From Ewingella allii (GTDB taxonomy: Bacteria; Pseudomonadota; Gammaproteobacteria; Enterobacterales; Enterobacteriaceae): a stretch of DNA of 64,000 nucleotides. The notes below the pieces were generated by a model that ran no database searches, was not told the DNA's origin, and saw nothing but the letters and a program-made list of their open reading frames with translations. Positions 58,286 to 64,000 of the stretch are shown piece after piece. The stretch spans positions 174,965 to 238,964 of the forward strand of contig NZ_JAWUDN010000007.1 in NCBI RefSeq assembly GCF_044430645.1. Reading direction: 5' to 3'. The stretch's first letter is position 1, and every line of letters begins with the position of its first letter. The position numbers and the translations under genes were made by a program.

Positions 58286-59029
58286 ATGAAAATTGTACTG
58301 ATTACCGGCGGCAGTGGCGGGATCGGCGCCAGCGTGGCGCAGCAGTGCGCGGCTAAAGGGATGGGAGTTATTGTGACTTATAAACGCCACCCTGAAGCTG
58401 CCCTGAGGGTTGTGAAGGAAATTGAAGCGTCAGGCGGTCGTGCCGTTGCGCTGCATCTGGATGTGGCTCGTACCGAAACCTTCGGCACTTTCCGCGACGC
58501 CTTACTGGACATAGTCAGTGTCACCTGGGAACGTGAGCAGATTGACGTGCTGGTAAACAACGCCGGGTTTGGGCTCTTCAACCCGATTGAAACGGTGACG
58601 GAGAGTGAGTTCGACACTCTTTTTGCCGTACACCTGAAGGGCCCTTTTTTCCTGACCCAAAAGCTGCTGCCTCTGATTTGTGATGGAGGACACATCATCA
58701 ACGTTACCAGCGCCACCACGCGCGTGGCTACGGCAGGTGTTGCGCCCTACGCTGCCTTTAAAGGCGGCCTTGAAGTACTGACCCGCTATATGGCCAAAGA
58801 GTTCGGGCCGCGGCGCATCCGGGCAAACGCAGTCTCTCCGGGTGCAATCCGTACGTCGCTTGGCGGAGGGCTGAATGATGAAATTGAGGCGCTACTCGCC
58901 TCACAGACCGCGCTGGAACGCGTGGGGGAGCCGGATGATGTCGGCCGGGTTATCGCAGGCCTGGTCTCTGATGACAGCGTCTGGATCAACGCACAATCCA
59001 TCGAGGTCGCCGGCGGCTACCAAATCTGA
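58286..59029 (+). CDS. Short-chain dehydrogenase/reductase (cargo)
   Basis: This 247-residue SDR has the cofactor loop TGGSGGIG at 7-14, NNAG near 87-90, the catalytic Ser in NVTSATT, and YAAFK as the Tyr-Lys pair. A PGAIRT loop follows and the C-terminus ends in IEVAGGYQI. It is the first gene of a plus-strand operon with VOC and saccharopine-reductase-like genes. It is divergent from an AraC gene. Substrate not evident. Confidence 0.91.
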   Translation: MKIVLITGGSGGIGASVAQQCAAKGMGVIVTYKRHPEAALRVVKEIEASGGRAVALHLDVARTETFGTFRDALLDIVSVTWEREQIDVLVNNAGFGLFNPIETVTESEFDTLFAVHLKGPFFLTQKLLPLICDGGHIINVTSATTRVATAGVAPYAAFKGGLEVLTRYMAKEFGPRRIRANAVSPGAIRTSLGGGLNDEIEALLASQTALERVGEPDDVGRVIAGLVSDDSVWINAQSIEVAGGYQI

Positions 59030-59046
59030 ATCCTTCCGGAGGTTTT

Positions 59047-59451
59047 ATGCTCGATCATCTGTTTTTAACGGTCAGCGATACAGACCGTTCTGTCCGTTTC
59101 TATACGGAAGCGCTTGCCCCTCTCGGCATCACGGTTCGTCATGATTATGACGGAAAAGAGGGGCCGCCCGGCCACCCGGATTTGAAAGGGTTCGGTGCTG
59201 AGGGCCGGATCTTTTTCTGGCTACGCGAAGGAACTGTTGCACCAGCTGCTGTACATGTCGGGTTTGTCGCGCGAAATCAGACAATGGTGAATGAAGCCTA
59301 TGCTTCAGCCATGCGTGCCGGCGCGTCTGACAATGGTGCACCCGGTGTCCGGCTTCACTACGATCCCCGTTACTACGCCGCTGGCGTTTTCGACCCCGAT
59401 GGCTACAGCTTGGAATTTGTTTATAAAGAATGGCAGCACCCTCAACCATGA
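59047..59451 (+). CDS. VOC/glyoxalase-family protein (cargo)
   Basis: This protein of 134 residues begins MLDHLFLTVSDTDRSVRFYTEALAPLGI, with VHVGFVARNQTMVNEAYASAMRAGA and YYAAGVFDPDGYSLEFVYKE. This is the vicinal-oxygen-chelate pattern with conserved His and Glu. It lies 17 bases after the SDR and overlaps the next gene by ATGA, so it is coupled on both sides. It probably acts in the same pathway. Confidence 0.89.
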   Translation: MLDHLFLTVSDTDRSVRFYTEALAPLGITVRHDYDGKEGPPGHPDLKGFGAEGRIFFWLREGTVAPAAVHVGFVARNQTMVNEAYASAMRAGASDNGAPGVRLHYDPRYYAAGVFDPDGYSLEFVYKEWQHPQP

Positions 59452-60431
59452 AAACATTACTGATTTATGGCGCCACCGGTTACACGGGACGCATGACCGC
59501 CGCGCAGGCTAAAAGTGCCGGCCTGAATATTATTATTGCCGGCAGAAACAGGCAGCGGCTGGCCGCACTTGCCTGTGAACTTGACGTCAGTATGCGGGTA
59601 TTCGGCCTGGAGGACGCTGCTGAAACCGCGCTGCAGCTGGCAGGCATCGGCGCTGTGCTGAACTGCGCCGGGCCGTTTGCTGCTACGGCAGAACCACTGA
59701 TGAAAGCCTGTATAGACCAGGGTATTCATTACCTTGATATCACAGCGGAAATTAACGTTTACCGGCTGGCTGAGTCACTGGGAGAAAGAGCGGCGCGGGC
59801 CGGGAGTATGCTATTGCCGGGCGTGGGCTGGGACGTGGTGCCTACCGACTGCCTGGCCGTTCGCCTTGCACGACATGTACCGGAATCACGACGGTTGCGT
59901 ATAGCATTACAGGTGGCCGGAACGATGTCCCGGGGGTCTGCCGTCAGCGCAGGCGAAATAATCGCAGCCGGCCTGCTGGTACGTGTTAACGGTATTCTGA
60001 TGACGAAAGAGGATGCACAGCCCGGCTGGTTTGATTTTGGCGACGGTCCCGTTGCCTGTGCGCCGCTTTCCTTTGGCGATCTGGTAACAGCATGGCATTC
60101 AACCGGTATTCCGGATATTGAGATGTTTGTGCATGTCACAGGGGATGCCTTTCCGCAGGGGGATTTGTCCATGCTTCCTGAAGGGCCCGGGCAGGATGAA
60201 CGCGATGCAAATCGCGCACGCGCAGTTGCTGAAGTTACCGGGGCTGACGGGAAGACCCACCGGGCTGTGATCGGGACGGTTAACGGATATTCCTATACGC
60301 CGCTTGCGGCCACAGAAGCTGCCAGACGAGTTCTGAACGGTGACAGTTTCCCCGGCTTTCAGACGCCGGCGATCGTTTTTGGTAGTGAGTTTGCGCTGAG
60401 TATTCCGGGTACATGGCTCCAGCTCTCCTGA
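59448..60431 (+). CDS. Saccharopine dehydrogenase-like NAD-binding protein (cargo)
   Basis: This protein of 327 residues opens with a Rossmann fold MKTLLIYGATGYTGRMTAAQAKSAGLNIIIAGRNRQRL, then AVLNCAGPFAATAEPLMKACIDQGIHYLDITAE. This is the saccharopine reductase-like (trans-acting enoyl reductase) family. The middle GVGWDVVPTDCLAVRLARHVPESRRL is also characteristic. It should be an NAD(P)H-dependent reductase of an unknown compound. Start by the ATGA overlap at 59448-59451. Last gene of the operon. Confidence 0.86.
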   Translation: MKTLLIYGATGYTGRMTAAQAKSAGLNIIIAGRNRQRLAALACELDVSMRVFGLEDAAETALQLAGIGAVLNCAGPFAATAEPLMKACIDQGIHYLDITAEINVYRLAESLGERAARAGSMLLPGVGWDVVPTDCLAVRLARHVPESRRLRIALQVAGTMSRGSAVSAGEIIAAGLLVRVNGILMTKEDAQPGWFDFGDGPVACAPLSFGDLVTAWHSTGIPDIEMFVHVTGDAFPQGDLSMLPEGPGQDERDANRARAVAEVTGADGKTHRAVIGTVNGYSYTPLAATEAARRVLNGDSFPGFQTPAIVFGSEFALSIPGTWLQLS

Positions 60432-60679
60432 CTCTGTTAATAAGCTGCCCCGGGCAGCAATGAGCTGACCGGGGTCCCGCATTACATCACTACATTATTT
60501 ATGTTCCGATATGGCTTGCCGTTCTGGCACTGATGACTGACTGGTATAAAAAGTCAAATCCACTGCGTACCGCAGTAGATAATGATGGGACGTCGGGCTG
60601 ACAGTTTGTCGGCTTAGTCAGTAGCTTGTCTGTTTTCCCGACATCCCGGTTATTGTATCAGGCGAACGGACATCCCCTG
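60432..60679. other. 248-base gap, possible gene remnant
   Basis: No complete gene. One plus-strand frame around 60496-60600 reads VPIWLAVLALMTDWYKKSNPLRTAV before a stop; it could be a membrane-protein tail but has no start and no family that I recognise. The rest shows only weak hairpins. Confidence 0.35.
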
Positions 60680-61402
60680 TTACCAGGGCTGGCGTCCGTG
60701 ACTGCCGAAGAAACCACCTGTAGGTCCGTCCGGTCCCGTTAACGCCATTTTTATTGCCGTTGCAGCCCCTTCATCCGGTGTCAGAAAGCCGGTGTTGGCA
60801 TTTAAATCGGTTCGTACATGGCCGGGTTCAACAGCGTTCACTTTGATCCCAAAGGGTTCAAGTTCCTTTGCGAATGAAACCGTAACGGCATTCAGGGCGA
60901 CCTTCGAAGAGGTATAATCAAGGAGATTAACGCTTGAATATATCGAAGTTGGATCGGTAATCAGCGTCAGAGAACCCACGCCGCTGCTCATCATTACGAT
61001 CCGGGCCTCTCCAGAAGCTTTGAGCAGGGACAGAAAGGCCTGCGTCACGCGTACCGGGCCGAAGAGATTGACTTCATAAACCGCTTTCATGTCTTTAATA
61101 CTAACCTGGCTCGGAGGTGTGATGGTGTCACTGAGAATGCCCGCATTATTAACAAGAACGTCGAGAGAACCCAGTTCATGCGCAAGTACTGCAGCCGCGT
61201 TCTGCACGCTCGCTTCATCTGCAACATCCAGTTCCAGTAGCCTGACGTCAAGACCTTCCTGGCGCAGGATGGCAACTGCTTCTTCACCACGACTGCGATC
61301 GCGCGCACCCATCCAGACTGACATACCCGTTCTTGCAAGGCCTCTGACTATAGCAAAGCCAATCCCTTTATTGCTCCCGGTAACAAGCGCGGTCTTTTTC
61401 AT
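60680..61402 (-). CDS. Short-chain dehydrogenase/reductase, carbonyl-reductase type (cargo)
   Basis: This 240-residue SDR has TGSNKGIG at 8-15. This wording, with GLARTGMSVWMGARDRSRG, is typical of the carbonyl reductase-like subgroup. It also has NNAG near 87, Ser in MSSGVGSL and YTSSK as the Tyr-Lys pair, and ends GGFFGSHGRQPW. It begins five bases after the SnoaL-like gene stops, so both are one operon. It probably reduces a carbonyl compound with NADPH. Confidence 0.9.
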   Translation of the reverse strand: MKKTALVTGSNKGIGFAIVRGLARTGMSVWMGARDRSRGEEAVAILRQEGLDVRLLELDVADEASVQNAAAVLAHELGSLDVLVNNAGILSDTITPPSQVSIKDMKAVYEVNLFGPVRVTQAFLSLLKASGEARIVMMSSGVGSLTLITDPTSIYSSVNLLDYTSSKVALNAVTVSFAKELEPFGIKVNAVEPGHVRTDLNANTGFLTPDEGAATAIKMALTGPDGPTGGFFGSHGRQPW

Positions 61403-61407
61403 CTTTA

Positions 61408-61899
61408 CTACACCCCCTCAGTCTGTGAACTGTCGATGGGCGTGCCTACGTGAAACTGAAGTTCGCCCATCAGCCGGGGAACAACGTTGCGCGACGTAAA
61501 ACGCCACTGACCGTCATGTTTTTCAAAACTGTCGTAATACCGCCCTGTACATATAGGCTGCAAAGGAAACCCCTCCAGTTCCTGATGCACAGTGAAATAG
61601 CTGACGCAAGTGGCTGAACTACCGGATGGCGATACATCTACCAGCACATTAGAAACGTTATGCCACGTACGGGGAGTTCCGTCCTTATGGCGCTGAACGC
61701 CGCGGTTAAAAAACTGCTCGACCTCTTCACTACCATGTGCCGTATCACTGAGAACAATAAATTCAGCATGTTTAAATAACTCGGCATTCTCTGCAAACTT
61801 TCCGTCATCCAGGTTGTGGACGTAGGAAGCAAGTAACCGCTGAATTTTTAATTCATCGAAATAACGTTGTTCATTTTCTGCGTGAACTGAATTAACCAT
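61408..61899 (-). CDS. SnoaL-like (NTF2-fold) protein (cargo)
   Basis: This protein of 163 residues has a SnoaL_4-type pattern: FDELKIQRLLASYVHNLDDGKFAENAELFKHAEFIV, EEVEQFFNRGVQRHKDGTPRTWHNVSNV, GRYYDSFEKHDGQWRFTSRNVV. The His-containing TWHNVSN strand and final W-R-F match this family, which includes isomerases, dehydratases and small dioxygenase subunits. It is first in an operon with the SDR gene. Confidence 0.85.
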   Translation of the reverse strand: MVNSVHAENEQRYFDELKIQRLLASYVHNLDDGKFAENAELFKHAEFIVLSDTAHGSEEVEQFFNRGVQRHKDGTPRTWHNVSNVLVDVSPSGSSATCVSYFTVHQELEGFPLQPICTGRYYDSFEKHDGQWRFTSRNVVPRLMGELQFHVGTPIDSSQTEGV

Positions 61900-62107
61900 A
61901 ATTTATTCTCTTCATATCAGGAGGGAAATAGATCCGCCACGCATATACCAGGCGAATCACGTTAAATAATGCCACTGAAAATCAGCGCAACAGGTACACT
62001 TCCGGCACGAAGCATCTGTGCCGGATCACATCGAGCCAGTAGGGCCGGTTCCCCTTGAAGGTAGAACTGTTATGATGCCCAAAACCTTAGTTCTTCAGTA
62101 ACAATGT

Positions 62108-62854
62108 TCAGATCTGAGATGCGCCGCCATCGGCAAAAATTTCCGCGCCGTTGATATAACTGGCATCATCACTGGCAAGGAAAACAACAGCTTTTGCTAT
62201 TTCGTCTGTCTGGCCGATGCGACCAATCGGACTGCGGTCACGCAAATACTGCAGGATGGCGTCAACGGGTTCGGGAAGGAAATCGTGTAAGGATTGAGTA
62301 TCCACCGGTCCGGGGCTGAGAATATTAATGCGAACGCCAGCACCTTTTATGTCCAGAATCCAGCTGCGTACCATTGCGCGTAAAGCAGCCTTGGTGCCTC
62401 CATAAACACTGAGGCCCTGACCGGGATTAATGGAGGCCGTTGAACCTGTAATTACAATGCTGCTGCCTGGTTTCATCAGTGGTAATGCTTTCTGAACGGT
62501 AAACGTGATACCCCTGACGTTCGTTGTGAACTGACGATCGAACTTCTCCGGGGTTATCTGCCCGAGGGGTTCAAATTCGCCCATTCCGGCATTTGCTATC
62601 AGGATGTCGATGCGACCAACCCGGGACAATATTTGCTGATAAAAATCATCTAGTTCCGATAGACTGGATACATCCACCTGAAACTGACTCGCATCCGGTC
62701 CAAGAGTACTGAGTGCAGATTCAAGTTTATTCCTGTCCCGCCCGGTAATAATCACGGTTGCACCGAGTGCTGCTAATTCCTGTGCGATACCAAGACCGAT
62801 ACCGGATGATGCGCCGGTCACAACCGCGATTTTGTTCTGAAATGAGTGAGTCAC
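62108..62854 (-). CDS. Short-chain dehydrogenase/reductase, SDR copy B (cargo)
   Basis: This 248-residue SDR has TGASSGIG at 13-20, Tyr151 and Lys155 (YGGTK), PGPVDT, and the same C-terminal EIFADGGASQI ending as copy A. It starts at a GTG behind AGGAG (62863-62867). It has the same length and numbering as the SDR at 55214 and is likewise divergent from a TetR paralogue. The two modules are diverged duplicates or independent imports of one family. Confidence 0.91.
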   Translation of the reverse strand: MTHSFQNKIAVVTGASSGIGLGIAQELAALGATVIITGRDRNKLESALSTLGPDASQFQVDVSSLSELDDFYQQILSRVGRIDILIANAGMGEFEPLGQITPEKFDRQFTTNVRGITFTVQKALPLMKPGSSIVITGSTASINPGQGLSVYGGTKAALRAMVRSWILDIKGAGVRINILSPGPVDTQSLHDFLPEPVDAILQYLRDRSPIGRIGQTDEIAKAVVFLASDDASYINGAEIFADGGASQI

Positions 62855-62888
62855 TGTGTATTCTCCTGCTTGTTGTGGGTTATGTATA

Positions 62889-62900
62889 TAGTGATCACTA
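62889..62900. promoter_or_regulatory. TetR operator-like site C (TAGTGATCACTA)
   Basis: A perfect 12-base palindrome, 35 bases upstream of SDR copy B. It is the best example of the motif shared with sites A, B and D. Confidence 0.7.
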
Positions 62901-62997
62901 CATATAAAGTTAAAGTATCACAAGTGAAAATTAAACTTAATTTAACAAGTCTTTCCATATCAATAAGATAAATTTAGCATTTGATGCTAATGCTTTT

Positions 62998-63009
62998 TAG
63001 CGATTACTA
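62998..63009. promoter_or_regulatory. TetR operator-like site D (TAGCGATTACTA)
   Basis: Fourth member of the motif, 23 bases before the TetR copy B start; probably its own promoter operator. Confidence 0.6.
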
Positions 63010-63032
63010 TATAAACTGATTTTGGAGGCAAG

Positions 63033-63614
63033 ATGAAACAAGCAAACAGACTGCGGCGACCTGCCTTTGATCGCGAAGCAGGAGTAGCAATTGCACAGGC
63101 ACTCTTTCATGAACATGGCTATGACGCTGTCAGTATTGCTAACCTGACTGAGGCGCTGAATATAAAGCCGCCAAGTTTTTATGCTGCATATGGCAGTAAG
63201 GTTGGACTGTATGAACGGAGCCTGGAGCGTTATGCGCGGGAGAGTGCGCTTCCCCTGAACAAATTATTATCAACTAATAAAAATGTTGCGAAAGGCGTGG
63301 AAGGTTTGCTGGTAGCAGCAGCCAGACAATATGGCCGTCATAAACATCAGCGAGGATGCCTTGTTACCGAAGGCATGCGGGCAGATGACAAAGATGCCCG
63401 TGAAGTGGCATGTAAACTGGCAAGACCGGGAATTACAGCCATAAATGACTGGCTTAAGGCTGTGTACCCGGAGTCAGCAGACTGTCTTACAGACTTTATT
63501 GTGGTAACACTGAAAGGGTTATCTGCTGCTGCTTATCAGGGCATGCCACAGCGCAGACTGGTCGAAACGGCAAAATTAGCTGCTCATGTTGTAGCCACGC
63601 ATATCAATACATGA
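63033..63614 (+). CDS. TetR-family regulator, copy B (cargo)
   Basis: This 193-residue protein has helix-turn-helix FDREAGVAIAQALFHEHGYDAVSIANLTEALNIKPPSFYAAYGSKVGLYERSL and C-terminal RGCLVTEGMRADDKDAREVACKLARPG. It starts at the ATG behind GGAGG. It is a close paralogue of the regulator at 56096; the recognition-helix region differs at only a few positions, consistent with binding the same operator. Divergent from SDR copy B. Last gene of the transposon. Confidence 0.9.
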   Translation: MKQANRLRRPAFDREAGVAIAQALFHEHGYDAVSIANLTEALNIKPPSFYAAYGSKVGLYERSLERYARESALPLNKLLSTNKNVAKGVEGLLVAAARQYGRHKHQRGCLVTEGMRADDKDAREVACKLARPGITAINDWLKAVYPESADCLTDFIVVTLKGLSAAAYQGMPQRRLVETAKLAAHVVATHINT

Positions 63615-63960
63615 CCAGTATTTTCAGAACCTGGAAAAAAAGGATACGCCATACACCTCTGTTCAGGTATCCGAATTGAGTGTATTGACCCTGGCCCATA
63701 ATCCTGCGCCATTCAGAAACAGAATTCCGGCACGGTAAACACTCGCCATACCGGATTTGCTGATGAGCTTTTTCACACCCGCGAAAACAACGTAAGAGTT
63801 GGTGATTTGCCCGTCAACTGAATCGACAGGGGGTCAACATACATTCAGAACCACAAAGAAGGCCCTGCTCAATAGCAGCCACGTAAAATTTCCGCTCTTC
63901 GCTCAAAGCTGCCTGTCAAAGTGGTCAAGCTTTACCATAGCTCAGAGGTACAAAAAATAA
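63615..63960. other. 346-base non-coding right end of the transposon
   Basis: I see no gene here. It contains a dispersed repeat copy (63890-63917, TTCCGCTCTTCGCTC then AAAGCTGCCTGTC), related to the one at 54599-54627. A CTGCTCAATAGCAG hairpin lies just before it. The rest is without recognisable signal. Confidence 0.5.
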
Positions 63961-63999
63961 CCTTAACGTACAATAATTTTCGATATCCAAACTGCCCCC
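63961..63999 (-). repeat. Right terminal inverted repeat (IRR) of the Tn3 element
   Basis: On the minus strand it starts GGGGGCAGTTTGGATATCGA and ends GTACGTTAAGG, matching IRL at 38 of 39 positions. Similarity continues inward (TATTTTTTG) after one mismatch. Only base 64000 of the flank is visible. Confidence 0.95.
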
Positions 64000-64000
64000 T

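Larger units (their letters stand above)
40776..63999. mobile_element. Complete Tn3-family transposon, about 23.2 kb, with enzyme-module cargo
   Basis: Two 39-base terminal repeats in opposite orientation (40776-40814 and 63961-63999), starting GGGG-T/G-CAGTTTGGATATC, bound the element. The transposase gene ends inside the left repeat. A res-like region and resolvase follow, as in Tn3-family layout. The remaining 19 kb is cargo: about 20 genes for dehydrogenases, VOC proteins, hydrolases, an amidohydrolase, exporters and their regulators. I see no antibiotic, metal-resistance or toxin-antitoxin genes. It cuts the binding-protein gene of an amino-acid ABC operon. Confidence 0.93.

Noticed and set aside
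43953..63999. Antibiotic or mercury resistance genes in the Tn3 element
   Set aside because: No beta-lactamase, aminoglycoside-modifying, mer, tet or integron-integrase motifs were found in the cargo.
1..64000. CRISPR arrays, rRNA and tRNA genes
   Set aside because: Looked for regular direct repeats, rRNA-like blocks and tRNA cloverleaf/TTCGA motifs; none convincing. Small structured RNAs could still be missed by eye.

Overview
The window looks like the chromosome of an Enterobacterales bacterium. Pointers are a yebG gene behind an E. coli-type LexA box, a divergent qorB/ytfH pair, tehB, an nlpA-type lipoprotein and PTS permeases that lack their own EIIA. I cannot name the genus; gene content (ovothiol synthase, class A acid phosphatase) would fit the Yersiniaceae/Erwiniaceae side of the order, but that is inference. 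No rRNA, tRNA or CRISPR array was seen.

Positions 1-40775 are host DNA made of small transporter, regulator and enzyme modules. In order: the end of a peptide ABC operon (2-4171); a PTS EIIBC and an RspA-like enolase-superfamily dehydratase (4163-7122); a decayed class II microcin locus with toxin precursor, putative immunity protein and a deletion-fused exporter remnant (7152-8276); a GNAT, a GntR and a TetX-like monooxygenase (8620-10961); an MFS gene and a TetR gene wrecked by one deletion (11404-12161); a MarR-GNAT fusion, an alanyl-tRNA editing protein, an MFS/LysR pair, nlpA, an AraC-tehB operon and another LysR/MFS pair (12139-22550); ytfH/qorB (22595-24015); a FecBCD-type metal or metallophore importer behind a Zur-like box (24064-26831); an orphan tyrosine integrase (27089-28201); ovoA (28316-30457); a LacI-SIS-PTS sugar locus (30525-34277); a DMT/LysR pair, gene fragments, SOS-regulated yebG and an acid phosphatase (34330-38045); and an amino-acid ABC operon (38416-40754) whose binding-protein gene is cut.

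Positions 40776-63999 are a complete Tn3-family transposon of about 23.2 kb. Both ends carry matching 39-bp inverted repeats, and tnpA, a res-like region and tnpR lie at the left end. The window ends one base past the right terminal repeat. The cargo is not resistance or mercury genes. It is a set of regulator-enzyme modules: GNAT; LysR with a hydrolase-NTF2 fusion; a tyrosine recombinase; amidohydrolase-DMT-SMP30 with LysR; a CynX/NimT-like exporter with AraC; SDR/TetR/VOC; AraC with SDR-VOC-saccharopine-reductase-like protein; SnoaL-SDR; and a second SDR/TetR pair. Together these look like a mobile package for oxidising, reducing, hydrolysing or exporting small organic compounds. The substrates cannot be read from sequence. 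Two paralogous SDR/TetR pairs share one operator motif (TAGTGATCACTA-like), so they are probably cross-regulated. Related short repeats sit between the cargo modules and suggest stepwise assembly.
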